64,000 bases of DNA from Symsagittifera roscoffensis (Eukaryota; Xenacoelomorpha; Acoela; Convolutidae). A program made the position numbers and the translations under genes. The stretch's first letter is position 1; each line of letters begins with the position of its first letter. The notes below the pieces were generated by a model that was not told the origin of the DNA, did no database searches, and saw nothing but the letters and a program-made list of their open reading frames with translations. This document shows, piece by piece, positions 22,271-35,921 of the stretch. The DNA lies in NCBI RefSeq assembly GCF_963678635.1, contig NC_087070.1, positions 42,578,988-42,642,987 on the forward strand, written 5' to 3'.

Positions 22271-22589
22271 ACTGTCAGTTTAAATGACCTATCTAAAAAC
22301 AAACGTTATAATTTATGCTTTTGGATAATATCTCAGTATGATTTTTATCAGAATGAAATTAATAAAATTTAGGTGCAATTCTAATGCTTTGTAGAGCTTT
22401 AAAAAATTTTGAACAATATTTTCAATTTTAATGGGTTTCTGATCGAAGACGTCTCAATTTGAAAAAAGTTCTTAAAGTCGTCTTATACCGCTGGACGATT
22501 GTGCTTGAGGTATGGGTGAATATGTGCTCGTAACATGTGCTCGACTTTGAAAAACGGATCATAAAGTGCAGACCTCGTTGAGTCTCGAA

Positions 22590-25148
22590 TAGATTTAACC
22601 TTTAAATTTTAGAAAAAAAGTCTAGCGTTCAGTTCTTATCAATATTCGGGTTAACAGCTAACCATTTTTAACTGTTTTCCAATTAGTAGGAGCCATGGAT
22701 TTTAGTTTTTAAGGGGGTGAACGCACACCTGGTTGATTTACGGAGGAAATTGTTTGCATAATCATTCTTCCCTGTTTCCTTTAATCAATCAAAACACGAA
22801 AGCACTTCTTACAAAATGAAAAATGAATTGACCAGGTAAATCTGGTTTTTTAAAGAGAACTATGAAATGGAGAAATTTGAAACAGTAGCGGATACCTGGA
22901 TAAAATAATATGAAACAGTAGCGGACTTAGGGGCAGACGCCTCCACCTCAGCTATTCGACTCCCTCACCAACCAAAAGGTCCTCCCTTTGGTATTATTTT
23001 TTTCATATCTATTTTGGCCGGCCAACCCTAAAATATTTTACAGGACGCCTTTGGCTCCAATGTTTACTAATTTTGAAGGAGAGGGAGCAATTTTTAGGCC
23101 AAATATTTCCGAAAGAGCCAAAAGATGGCATTTTGTTTTGACAAGTTTTTTTTTAAATTTGCCTGCAGCAGAGCTTTTTTGTTCAAATAAGGTCTCTATA
23201 TTGTTCTAGGATTTTTCGGAATACCAATTTGGTATAGAAAAAAAACTGACATTTTCGAAAAAAAAATTGAAAATCCACCCCTGCTTGGATTGCTAAACTA
23301 GCCTAAATTCAGTATAAAATGAATTTTGAACCGGATTATCTCACCACCGGTGCTAGAGCAAATTGAAAACTTCGAGCAATTAATTATCCCAAAATGGCTT
23401 GGCTGGCAATTTGCAAACTCCAATAACCATAAATTTACGAAAAATAAGTGTCGAAATGATAATGTCAGCTTAAGTTTGGGCTCAAAAATTATTATTTTTT
23501 TCAGACTAAGGAGGTAATCTTACAATGTCGACAACCCTCCGATAAAAAAACAGAAATTTTGGCTGGAGAAAAACTAACCCGAGGACAAATATTTTGTCAG
23601 CTTCTTGGTAAATCAGTTTGTATGAATATTCAGCGCAAATAGTTTGGAAGAAAATAAAAACCTGTACCACAATTATAATCGTTGTTTTATAGCCGACAAA
23701 AATGAGACAAAACATATTCAGACGGAACAATTTAAGGTATGATTGTTTTCAGTAACTGCAAAAAAAATTGGCCACCAATCAATTTGATTTCGTTCACAAC
23801 TTTGAAAAAATTTTCAAAAAAAAAAATAAATTTATAACCTGGCTTGATTAATTCTACAGCCTTAGTTTTCAGGTTTTTTAAGTTTTTGAAGGAAAAAATT
23901 TTTGTTCGAACCGCTGAAAGAGAAAACTCACGCTTCGTCCACGCAAAATCATGTGCCAAAAATTATTTTTAAAATGGATCAAGTAATCTATCTTTATACA
24001 GCTATTTCAGTCGTAAGTTTATCATTTTCAATGGGCTCGAAAGTTTTCTCACTGCTTGATTTTTATTCCAATTCGGAGCAAGTAAAGCGAGTAACAGTAG
24101 GACCAAAAATTCTTATTGGACCTACGAAATTTTTTACATAGCGTTGCCAAAAGTTTAACACTTACTACCAACTGTTGGAAAAACTCCAAAAGATGAAGCT
24201 TTAAAAGAAAACTCGAAAACTTGTTTTATGATTCATTTTGCCAAGAAAACTGTATTAAACCTACAAGGTCTGCTCCAGAGACTGCAATTTAATTTATCTG
24301 GTGAAACCAATATTAAGAAACGACTCGGTTTTAAAAAATGGAAAAAAAATAAAGTTTTGAAAGAACGTTTTGAAATTTTGCTTATTATCCGTTGTGAAGC
24401 GCTTACATCGAGTCACTAAAGCAAAAAGCTCTTATTTAAGTTTAAAACGCTTATGAAGTGGAAAAGCTATTAAAAGATTAACCTCTCAAAAAATTGAAAA
24501 AAACTATAGATTTTTTGATATCATTTTTTGATTACTAGCTGTTTGTGGTTTTTTATTTTTTGTTTGGCAAATATAGCTTTAGTTAATTTCAAATCCTCTG
24601 TTCAAAGCATGCACCAAAAAAGGACAAAATTTGAAAACAGAGGAACAATTTCAGAAATTATTGAATTTTTAACTGTTCGTTAGCTCAAATTCTTACTTAA
24701 TTCGCTTTTCAGAGGATGTGATTTGAAACGGTGCTAGAATCAACCCAGATTGAACTCCAAAAACCGAAATTGCATATCTTACAATTCCATACACCGAAAA
24801 TGCTTATCATACAATTCCATACATCAAATGTATGAAAAAAGTCTTGTCATACAATTTTCATACTATTTCAAAAAATCATTGAGAAAAGATTCGAACTAGT
24901 TTCTGCGGCTATTTGAACCAAACCGCAAAAATAAATCGAATTGTAAAGATTTCATCAAAAATTTTTTTTCAAAAATTTTAAGATAGTTATATAAAATTTT
25001 TTTAAAAAATGTTGAAAACCCTTGCTTAGCAAACTTTTGATCAAAGTTTTTCTATTATTAAAACTTGAGAGCGATGCAAAACGAATCAAGTTTTTTAGCA
25101 TACGCTCCGTTTCAATTGGGTTCGAAACAAAAAAGTTTACCTTTAAAT
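22590..25148. repeat. 2.56-kb tandem unit 1
   Basis: First of three head-to-tail units. Landmarks recur with a period of about 2560: TAGCGTTCAGTTCTTATCAAT at 22623, 25183 and 27738; a CACCACCGG segment; a GGATCAAGTAATCTAT segment. Small frames (for example 79 codons at 23902-24141) recur unchanged in unit 2, but that only reflects near-identity of the DNA. The part at about 23380-23600 resembles the inner arm of the foldback family (AATTATCCCAAAATGGC, CAATAACCATAAATTTACG), suggesting an old member within the unit. Confidence 0.88.
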
Positions 25149-27705
25149 TAGATTTACCTTTAAATTTTAGAAAAAACTCTAGCGTTCAGTTCTTATCAAT
25201 TTTCGGGTTAACAGCTAACCATTTTTAACTATTTTCCAATTAGTAGGAGCCATTGATTTTAGTTTTTAAGGGGGTGAACGCACACCTGGTTGATTTACGG
25301 AGGAAATTGTTCACATATTCATTCTTCCCTGTTTCCCTTAATCAATCAAAACACGGAAGCACTCCTTACAAAACGAAAAATGAATTGACCAGGTAAGTCT
25401 GGTTTTTTAAAGAGAACTATGAAATGGAGAAATTTGAAACAGTAGCGGATACCTGGATAAAACAATTTGAAACAGTAGCGGACTTAGGGGGCAGACGCTT
25501 CCACCTCTACCTCAGGTATTCGGCTCCCTCACCAACCAAAAGGCCCTCCCTTTGGTGTTATTTTTTTTCATATTTATTTTAACAACCCTAAAATTTTTTA
25601 CAAGACGCCTTTGGATCCAATTTTTACTAATTTTGAAGGAGAGGGAGCAATTTTTAGGCCAAATATTTCCGAAAGAGCCAAAAGATGGCATTTTGTTTTG
25701 ACATGTTTTTTTTTAATTTGCCTGCAGCAGAGCTTTTTTGTTCAAATAAGGTCTCTATTTTGTTCTAGGATTTTTCGGAATACCAATTTGGTATAGAAAA
25801 AAAACTGACATTTTCGAAAAAAAAATTGAAAATCCACCCCTGCTTGGATTGCTAAACTAGCCTAAATTCAGTATAAAATGAATTTTGAACCGGATTATCT
25901 CACCACCGGTGCCAGAGCAAATTGAAAACTTCGAGCATTTAATTATCCCAAAATGGCTTGGCTGGCAATTTGCAAACTCCAATAACCATAAATTTACGAA
26001 AAATAAGTGTCGAAATGATAATGTCAGCTTAAGTTTGGGCTCAAAAATTATTATTTTTTTTCAGACTAAGGAGGTAATCTTACAATGTCGACAACCCTCC
26101 GATAAAAAAATAGAAATTTTGGCTGGAGAAAAACTAACCCGAGGACAAATATTTTGTCAGCTTCTTGTTAAATCAGTTTGTATGAATATTCAGCGCAAAT
26201 AGTTTGGAAGAAAATAAAAACCTGTACCACAATTATAATCGTTGTTTTATAGCCGACAAAAATGAGACAAAACATATTCAGACGGAACAATTTAAGGTAT
26301 GATTGTTTTCAGTAACTGCAAAAAAAATTGGCCACCAATCAATTTGATTTTGTTCACAACTTTGAAAAAATTTTCAAAAAAAAAAATAAATTTATAAACT
26401 GGCTTGATTAATTCTACAGCCTTGTAGAGTTTTCAGGTTTTTTAAGTTTTTGAAGGAAAAAATTTTTGTTCGAACCGCTGAAAGAGAAAACTCACGCTTC
26501 GTCCACGCAAAATCATGTGCCAAAAATTATTTTTAAAATGGATCAAGTAATCTATCTTTATACAGCTATTTCAGTCGTAAGTTTATCATTTTCAATGGGC
26601 TCGAAAGTTTTCTCACTGCTTGATTTTTATTCCAATTCGGAGCAAGTAAAGCGAGTAACAGTAGGACCAAAAATTCTTATTGGACCTACGAAATTTTTTA
26701 CATAGCGTTGCCAAAAGTTTAACACTTACTACCAATTGTTGGAAAAACTCCAAAAGATGAAGCTTTAAAAGAAAACTCGAAAACTTGTTTTATGATTCAT
26801 TTTGCCAAGAAAACTGTATTAAACCTACAAGGTCTGCTCCAGAGACTGCAACTTATCTGGTGAAACCAATATTAAGAAACGACTCGGTTTTAAAAAATGG
26901 AAAAAAAATAAAGTTTTGAAAAAACGTTTTGAAATTTTGCTTATTATCCGTTGTGAAGCGCTTACATCGAGTCACTAAAGCAAAAAGCTCTTATTTAAGT
27001 TTAAAACGCTTATGAAGTGGAAAAGCTATTAAAAGATTAATCTCTCAAAAAATTGAAAAAAACTATAGATTTTTTGATATCATTTTTTGATTACTAGCTG
27101 TTTGTGGTTTTTTATTTTTTGTTTGGCAAATATAGCTTTAGTTAATTTCAAATCCTCTGTTCAAAGCATGCACCAAAAAGTGACAAAATTTGAAAACAGA
27201 GGAACAATTTCAGAAATTATTGAATTTTTAACTGTTCGTTAGCTCAAATTCTTACTTAATTCGCTTTTCAGTGCATGTGATTTGAAACGGTGCTAGAATC
27301 AACCCAGATTGAACTCCAAAAACCGAAATTGCATATCTTACAATTCCATACACCGAAAATGCTTATCATACAATTCCATACATCAAATGTATGAAAAAAG
27401 GCTTGTCATACAATTTTCATACTATTTCAAAAAATCATTGAGAAAAGATTCGAACTAGTTTCTGCGGCTATTTGAACCAAAGCGCAAAAATAAATCGAAT
27501 TGTAAAAATTTCATCAAAAATTTTTTTTCAAAGGTTTTAAGATAGTTATATAAAATTTTTTTAAAAAATGTTGAAAACCCTTGCTTAGCAAACTTTTGAT
27601 CAAAGTTTTTCTATTATTAAAACTTGAGAGCGATGCAAAACGAATCAAGTTTTTTAGCATACGCTCCGTTTCAATTGGGTTCGAAACAAAAAAGTTTACC
27701 TTTAA
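25149..27705. repeat. 2.56-kb tandem unit 2
   Basis: Nearly identical to unit 1 over its whole length, with scattered substitutions and small indels, so the amplification of units 1 and 2 is recent. No gene recognised. Confidence 0.88.
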
Positions 27706-30236
27706 ATTAGATTTACCTTTAAATTTTAGAAAAAACTCTAGCGTTCAGTTCTTATCAATTTTCGGGTTAACAGCTAACCATTTTTAACTATTTTCCAATT
27801 AGTAGGAGCCATTGATTTTAGTTTTTAAGGGGGAACGCACACCTGGTTGATTTACGGAGGAAATTGTTCACATATTCATTCTTCCCTGTTTCCCTTAATC
27901 AATCAAAACACGGAAGCACTCCTTACAAAACGAAAAATGAATTGACCAGGTAAGTCTGGTTTTTTAAAGAGAACTATGAAATGGAGAAATTTGAAACAGT
28001 AGCGGATACCTGGATAAAACAATTTGAAACAGTAGCGGACTTAGGGGGCAGACGCTTCCACCTCTACCTCAGGTATTCGGCTCCCTCACCAACCAAAAGA
28101 CCCTAACTTTGGTGTTATTTTTTTTCATATTTATTTTGGCCGGCCAACCCTAAAATATTTTACAAGACGCCTTTGAATCCAATTTTTACTAATTTTGAAG
28201 GAGAGGTAGAAATTTTTAGGCCAAATATTTCCGAAAGAGCCAAAAGACGGCATTTTGTTTTGACCTGTTTCTTTTTTGATTTGCTTGCGGCAGAGTTTTT
28301 TTTTTGTTCAAATAAGGTCTCTATATTGTTCTAGAATTTCTCGGAAAACCAATTTGGTAAAGAAAAAAACTGACATTTTCGGAAAAAAAATGAAAATCTA
28401 CCCCTGCTTGGATTGCTAAACTAGCCTCAATTCAGTATGGAAAAATTTTTGAACCGCATTATCTCACCACCGGAAAACTTCGAGCAATTAATTATCCCAA
28501 AATGGCTTGGCTAGCAATTTGCAAACTCCATCAACTATAAAATTAAGAAAAAAAAAGTGTCGCAATTAAATTGTCAACTTAAGCTTGGGCTCAAAAATTA
28601 ATATTTTTTCAGACTAAGGTGGTAATCTTACAATGTTGACAACCCTCCGATAAAAAACAGAAATTTTGGCTGAAGGAAAACTAACTCGAGGACAAATTTT
28701 TTGTCAGCTTCTTGTTAAATCAGTTTGTATGAATATTCAGCGCAAAAAGGTTGGAAGAAAACAAAAACATGTACAACAATTATAATCGTTGTTTTATAGC
28801 CGACAAAAAACGAGACAAAACATATTCAGACGGAAGAATTAAGGGTATGATTTTTTCAGTAACTGCAAAAAAAATTGGCCACCAATCAATATGAGTTCGT
28901 TCACAACTTTGAAAAATTTTTCAAAAAAGTAAATTTATAACCTGGCTTGATTAATTCTACAGCCTCGTAGAATTTTCAGGTTTTTTAAATTTTTGAAGGA
29001 AAAAATGTTTGTTCAGACCGCTGGAAGGGAAAAATCACGCTATCTTCGTCCACGCAAAATCATGTGCCAAAAATTATAATTAAAATGGATCAAGTAATCT
29101 ATTTCTATACAACTAATTCAGTCGTAAGTTTATCAATTTTCAATGTGCTCGAAAGTTTTCTCACTGCTTGTTTTTTATTCCAATTCGGAGCAAGAAAAGC
29201 GAGTAACAGTAGAACCAAAAATTCTTATTGGACCAAAAACATTTTTTTCATAGCGTTGGATGATAACCAGTACCAAGAGAAGAAGTGGAAATTTCGCCAA
29301 AAGTTTAACACTTACTACCAACTGTTGGAAAAACTCCAAAAGATGAAGCTTTATAAGACAACACGAAAATTTGTTTTATGATTCACTTTGCCAAGAAAAC
29401 TGTAGTAAGCCTAAAAGGTCTGCTCGAGAGACTGCAACTTATCTGCTGAAACCAAGATTAAGAAACGACTCGGTTTTAAAAAATGGGAAAAAAATAAAGT
29501 TTTGAAATACCGTTTTGAAATTTGGCTTATTATCCGTTGTGAAGCAATTACATCAAGTCACTGAAGCAAAAAACTTTTATTTAAGTTTAAAACATTTATG
29601 GAGTGGAAAAATTTTAAAAAGATTAATCTCTCAAAAAATTGAAAAAAACTATAGAATTTTTTGATATCATTTTTTGATTACTAGCTGTTTTTGGTTTTTT
29701 AGTTTTTGTTTGGCAAATATAGTTTTAGTTAATTTCAAATCCTCTGTTCAAAGCATGCACCAAAAAGTGACAAAATTTGAAAACAGAAGAACAATTTCAG
29801 AAATTACTGAATTTTTAACTGTTCGTTAGCTCAAATTCTTCAGATTGACCTCCAAAAACCGAAATTGCATATCTTAAAATTCCATACACCAAAAATGCTT
29901 ATCATACAATTCCATAAATCAAATGTATGAAAAAAAGCTTGTCATACAATTTTCATACTATTTCAAAAAATCATTGAGAAAAGATTCGAACTAGTTTCTG
30001 CGGCTATTTGAACCAAAGAGCATATATAAATCGCATTGTAAAAATTTCATCAAAAGTTTTTTTTCAAAAATTTTAAGATAGATGTATAAAATTTTTTAAA
30101 AAATGCTGAAAACCCTTGCTTAGCAAACTTTTGATCAAGTTTTTTCTATTATTAAAACTTGAGAGTGATGCAAAAGGAATCAAGTTTTCTAGCATACGCA
30201 CCGTTTCAATTGGAGTCGAAACAAAAAAGTTTACCT
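27706..30236. repeat. 2.56-kb tandem unit 3, diverged
   Basis: Same order of landmarks as units 1 and 2 but clearly more diverged, with indels. It ends at about 30236 where similarity stops at GTTTACCT, about 90 bases before a foldback half element. Confidence 0.82.
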
Positions 30237-30328
30237 CGGCTTGAAAAAAACGTTTTTTGAAAAATTTTATAAACGTAGATCAAACAAGGGTTCGAAAAAT
30301 TCAGAACCACTTACTTTGTGAAATAAAA

Positions 30329-30830
30329 ATTGTTCCGACTTTCGATACGAATGTAGCGAAATATTTGTGCTCAGGGTGGGTTTTTTTTCTTCAGACAAAA
30401 TTCGACTTTTCAACTAGCCGTTTTTGGCAAAATTTTTTCAATCATTCAAAAGGTATTGTTGTCCTGAGCTCAAATTTGAAAAGATATTTCACCTGTGACC
30501 ATTTTTTGTATAGTTATGGGGGTTTAAACAGTGCCATTTTGGCCAATTTGTTTCGCGCTATTAACGCGTAAGCGGAGATTTAATCCGTCTTAGAAATCGT
30601 TCCAATTGTTTGAAGGAATTTTATTTGCCTTAATTGAAATATTAAAAGAAGCGAAATCTATCCTTTTGTACTTTATATGACGTGTGGGGGGATGATTTTC
30701 ACAAAAAGTCTCAAATTTTAGAACAAAATTCATTTTATTTTATTACATTTAATTTTTTTATGTTTTTACTGCCCCATAGACCTTAAAAGGCAGTCGGAAC
30801 ATACAGGGCTTCGCCCTGATACGAGCAGTC
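30329..30830 (+). repeat. foldback element, right arm only
   Basis: Matches the right half of 20226-21324 from the hairpin centre (TTCCGACTTTCGATACGAA) to the outer end (CAGGGCTTCGCCCTGATACGAGCAGTC). The left half is missing. The 104-codon frame at 30257-30571 is repeat-derived and not a gene. Confidence 0.85.
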
Positions 30831-33800
30831 GTGTTATCCTTGATGGCAATTTTCAGCAAAAACGAATCGATCTCAGTTCATTTTTTTCCAATGGCCGAAG
30901 TGTGGGTGTATTTTTAAAATTTGATTAAGGTTAAAAACTCCGGCTGCCCTAGTATTTCAGCAATTGACTATACATTATTTTAAAAAATTAAAACTAAGTT
31001 CAGTTTGAGAAAATAGTGCAGTGAGCATAGTTTAGAGGTTTTTCGTTTTTTTTTTTTTGAATCTCAAAAGTAGAAACGGTGTTTTAAAAGTGGCCGATAA
31101 GCTCCATTAGCCCTCTGAGTGCAACATTAGAGCCATATGGCATTGTCAATCTGCAAAAAGTGCAAATTGTAAGAATGGCAATTTATAAAAGTGCAAAAAA
31201 ATTCTTGTTTAAACAGGAAACAATATGCTTAGCGATAACATTATGCTGATTTAAAGCCCTTCAATTATCTGTCTGAACAAGTTTTGATGGATCTAATACG
31301 GCGATGGACTACCCAAAGTACTATTTGTTAGTTCTTTTTAGAGAGAATGTTCCGTAAAATTTAAAACTGAATTACGCAACAGCTGTGCTGCTGTTAAAAA
31401 AAGGGTTTTCCTTGCTGTAAACTCGTTCGAAAGTTTATATTAAGGTGCTGTAATTTTAGCATTTGAAATGTATCTTTGAAAATCATGAATTATAGCACAA
31501 ATAGATATCAGTCAAAAATTCATCGAACCAGATTTTGTGACATGTTAGATAGATTTATAGACTTCGTTTTGTGCGTTTCATTATTTTCATTTAAATCAGG
31601 GCAGGGTTAATTCTTTTCTGAAAAGGTTTTCTCAAATTTGATGTACTTTTTTTGAGATGAAGTTCCTTTTTTGACATAAACTCGAAGTTGTGATTACAGC
31701 GCTATTCTATATCTATCATTCGCTAATCTACAAGGAAATCCGGTCGTTATTTGTAAGGGGGTATTAAAGTCCGGCTGAAATTGTCCACATTAAATTTTTC
31801 AGTGCCCACTTTATTTTTTAGAGGAGGACAGGTTGAGTTTGATTGGATTTCTTAAACTATGTCCCCCTTTCCCCCTTTTGCAAATAATTTGTAACAATAC
31901 TTTCCTTACGAGGTCAAACTGTGATTTTTGGACACAATTTTAACAAGTTTAAAGTCTTGTCTCTGGAATCCAGGAACATACAGACACAATATTGTGCGCC
32001 TATCCAGTGCACAGTTTGAGCTCGTAATGTTGGCAAGTGAATACGCTTGCTCCGCTTCGCTTCTCTGCGCTTACATCCGGGACTAGAGGAATACTGCGCC
32101 TGAATCAGTGTTCCCCGCTTAATTTACAATTATGAATTGTCGCTTGTTACGAATTGTCACCTGTTAGGAATTGTCGCCTCACGGGTAAATAAACATACGC
32201 TTACTTAGCCATTAAATTATTTTTTTATTGGGGTAGCAATTCGTTGCTAAGTACCCAAGGGGGTAGTTAAAGAGATCTGCTTGCCCTAGTGATGCTGAAT
32301 CGACCGAATTAAGGAACGGAAAACAAGACGTTTTTGAGAATGCCAATGATAACACGGAGTAAACTTTGTGAAAATTTCTTTTACCGTGTCGCAGAATTGT
32401 CAAATACCCTAGCGAGATCGAACAATTTGCTGGCTATGGTCCTTTTCAAGAAATTGTAATCTTTAAGATTTTGAAAGAATTTGAACTTGTTATTGTTTGA
32501 CAAACTACAAACATTTAAATACTCGATTTATCCAGAGTCATGGTTTTTAAGTTTTTTTTTCTACTAACTTTGCTATCAATGACAAAGAGCAAGTAATCCC
32601 CGCCTGGCATCTTATGATTATTTTGATTATTTTTTGAGGTAATGGATATAATCCCTATATTTTCAAATGTTTTACAAATTCCATATAGAATAATAGCGGT
32701 AAATTGATAAGGAATGATAATCGTGCAAATGCTGCTCTCACATCGAGTCCAAAAAACTTGTTCAAAAAAAGATTGGGCCAATTTAATGCATTTTGAATTT
32801 CTTCGAGACTAATTGATAAGGTTAATCTTCATTTTCCAACCAGGCGTAGTAAAATAATTGTGGTCTTGATGTCTCAATAGATAGCTAATAGTGTTCAACG
32901 GTCTTAGTCTGAAATAGTAAATAAAATGTTTGCTATCGTAATTATTGATAACAAATTCACATTTATAATCATATTGCTTAAAACTACCGCAAATTTTCAG
33001 ATCCATTAACTTAACTATATTTAGACCGGATTCTGAGCTGAGGTTGAATAGTCAGAGCTCTCAATTATATTTCATTCTTCAGATCACTGAAAGTTTCTAA
33101 ACAGAAGCACCAGCAAAACACGGATCTCTTTAACCATATCCCCCTTTTTGCAAAAGGGAGGAAATTCGTTTTTAGGTTTACAGTTCTCATATGCTTAACT
33201 GTTGATTCATTTCTCAAAGGGGGAGGGGTGTATTCTTTACTAAGTAACCGAGGGGGATATATTTGAAGACATCCCAAAAAATATCATGTTTTGAAATTTG
33301 AAAAAAAAAATCGAACTTGACATTTTCAAGCGATTGTTGCTGCAACCACTCTCAAAGTTAGGCACGTGAAAGAATGATCGGATCCTGATAGCTAGAGCCC
33401 CCATTCTCAATAGTTTTTTTAGTGCATCAAAGGGGGGTAATTCATGACTAAGTACCATAAGGGGGATAGTGACCCGAACGCTCTCTGAGATGAGCAAACA
33501 ATAAAATTAATTGTGGTTTCTACGATTCGCAGAGGACCTATGAAAAGCTATTCAGACTGTTTACGCATAGTCAGTGTCTCCTATTTCCCCATATTCCAGA
33601 CAGATATTCTGTTGAGCGATGCTCTTTTGTAGCAACTCAATGTCATTTTTTTTGCGGCTAGGCCTTTCACCGTCTAGGCCTTTCACCCCTATTGTAGCCT
33701 AGCTCGTTCAAGATATGGTCCACCCCTTTTTGTAGCCTAAGTCGGTCAAGCTGGGGTCCATCTGAAGCTAGAGTGGGAGCTCGTCCTCACAAACTATCAT

Positions 33801-35746
33801 TTTCATGGCAGGAGATCAATTACACAATATGACGATAGCAAAGTCAACGACTTACCACTATGCTAAGTGCCAGATGCGCAAAAAGTATGCTTTATTAATA
33901 AAGTCCATTCACTCGTGATTGGATAAATAGAAAAAAATCCGAACAAAAACCTAGAAAAAAAAACAAAGCAAAAACAAAATCTGATTTGTTTACTATTTCA
34001 ATTTTTTAGACAAATTTTTGCGGTCAGTTGTCTTTATCTTTTCGCATATATGATTCGTTGTTATGAAAAAAAAATTGGAAAGGGGACCCTTTACTTCATT
34101 TATAAAGCACTTGTTCCAACTTTGATGATTTTGAAAAAAAGAGTGGATTTGTTTCTGTTTTCAAAAATAGATAATGGTGATTAATAATTTTTGGGCACCA
34201 AAAAAAATTTTTTCTGAAATTTTTTATTAGTTTTTTGTTTTTGTTCCAACCAAAAAAAATGAGGAGGAAAGTTTTCATTGGGTCTGTTTTTTTGTTTTTC
34301 TTGCAAAATCAGATACCACTAACAATCATCGGAAAAGGTCGAGTGATACATATCTCCGTTCTCTCATTTATGATGATTATTTAAAAAAATTTTCTAATGG
34401 ATGTGGTTTAAACATTCTGCGCTACTTCGTCCAAATACCGATTTCCCGCGCTACCTGCTTGGCAAAGTTGGCTCTCTTTGTTTTTTTTTCAAAATGAGGT
34501 TGAAATCAAATAATTGATATATAAGTGCTTAGATTTCACGAAAAACCAAAAAAAATTATAATGTTGTTTTTAATGCATTAAAAACATACCTTCACTCCCA
34601 TTCGTTCTTTTAAAAAAATCATGAATAAAAAATTTTAATTAGAATTTTAAAAATGGCAACCAAAGTTTATTAACAAAATTAGAAAAGTTTATAGTTTCAA
34701 ATGATCATCATCAATATAATTGTAATCACAACAAAAAACGTAAAAAACGCTTAAAATTTCCCAAAAATTTTTAAAATAAAAATAGGACTTTTTCGAAGAC
34801 ATATATTACTAAAAATTGTTTAACCATCAAAAGTTATTAAAAATCATAAAGCCATTACCATTAACATAACTCAATCACAAATATAACAAAATTGTTTATC
34901 ATACTTGTTTATGAGAAAAATTACAGAATTTTTAAAACAATAGTTGTGGTTATTAACATAAAGATCATCATTATAATTATTTTACTCATAGTAACAAAAA
35001 ACATCATAACTATCGTCAAAAACATTATTAATATCGTCAGAAGTATTAATCATAAATTTGAACTGATAACTTGGTAAACAAGATTTGTTTAGCTCAATCA
35101 TGCTCACCAATCTCTACGTGCTTGTCCCATACTTCCTTCTTTGTGAAGTTGTGGGAACAATAAAATTATGATTGAAAAAGAAAGATTATCTCCTAATTGA
35201 AGATCAAAAACAAGCTAGTTGGAAGTATGTTACCGCAGATTATTTCGAACATCGTGATTTTTGAAAAAGTCATGTCGGAACACAGTAATATTTAAATGAC
35301 AAGGAATTTTGTTCTTTTCTAGCAGAAATTTTGTTGAACAATTTGTGGTGGTTCAAATTATACTTTGGATAAAATCAATTGAAATAAGGTAAAAGTCTTT
35401 GTAAAATTACCTGATTGCTCTGTTAATTTAGTCTGTAAATCAAAAATTCAATTGAATTTTTTAAGAAGTTCGCTTTTTCAGTTTCATTTTGTAATTAAAA
35501 ACAGTTTCTTTACTGTTATCGGCTTAAAATGATCTTATGATGCTTCATTTGATTCTTTTAGAAAAAACTTAATATCGCTTTGGAAAATTAACCCTAAGTC
35601 ATATTACTTCAAACTTCTAAAACGCGTCGAATACCGAATGATTTGTGCAATGCGAATGCGACTATTTTGAATACTTCAGTCATGACTTTCGAAATACTTG
35701 ATACTCAGAATTTGTTAATCTGAAAAAAAGCAAAAAAAGTTCTTAC
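30831..35746. other. mostly unique non-coding DNA
   Basis: About 4.9 kb without a convincing gene. It lies downstream of the receptor exon on the minus strand and may be its intron. Three related motifs reading about GGGGG...ACTAAGTA-CC...AGGGGGATA lie at about 32225-32275, 33213-33262 and 33430-33472. At 33660-33770 short repeats AGGCCTTTCACC and GTAGCCTA-(A/G)-TC-GTTCAAG occur twice each. A weak minus-strand candidate at 32515-33006 is discussed under rejected items. Confidence 0.5.
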
Positions 35747-35921
35747 CGATAACATTTCCGAAGAAGCCCATGAAAACGACAGCCGAGTAGAGGACCGCCC
35801 AGAAAACCATTTCCGCTATTTCTTTCACGTCATTGTCGGCCGAGTAGTCTGTCGGCTCATCTGTCATTTTCGGCTGCTCTGTTGTGAAAGGAGGTACCGT
35901 TGGATTGAGTTCGCTAGACAT
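35747..35921 (-). CDS. first coding exon of a class A G-protein-coupled receptor (partial)
   Basis: Reads 58 codons plus one base from ATG 35921 to a splice donor (exon end ATCG, then GTAAGAAC; the GT is 35746-35745). The first about 36 residues are Ser/Thr/Pro/Glu-rich, as in a receptor N-terminal tail. Residues 37-58 are hydrophobic and end in GFFGNVI, with Asn56 in the place of the conserved Asn of transmembrane helix 1 in rhodopsin-family receptors. An in-frame TTG two codons upstream is not needed as a start. No canonical N-glycosylation site is seen (the only N-x-T has proline at x). The remaining exons were not found at lower coordinates. Receptor subtype cannot be told; a peptide or amine receptor is plausible. 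Confidence 0.6.

Noticed and set aside
23902..24141. 79-codon frame repeated unchanged at 26466-26705
   Set aside because: Identity reflects near-identical tandem DNA; in the diverged third unit the frame is not maintained, so there is no sign of selection for coding.
30257..30571. 104-codon plus-strand frame
   Set aside because: Mostly inside a foldback half element, and the equivalent arms at 241-745 and 20798-21324 do not keep it open.
32515..33006. Two adjacent minus-strand frames (CGSFKQYDYKCEF; TIIIPYQFTAIILYGIC) that look a little like an extracellular cysteine-bearing domain
   Set aside because: They are in different frames with no convincing splice sites between them and no clear family motif; left out as a gene.
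34892..35077. 61-codon Ile-rich plus-strand frame
   Set aside because: AT-rich low-complexity sequence; composition is what random AT-rich DNA gives.
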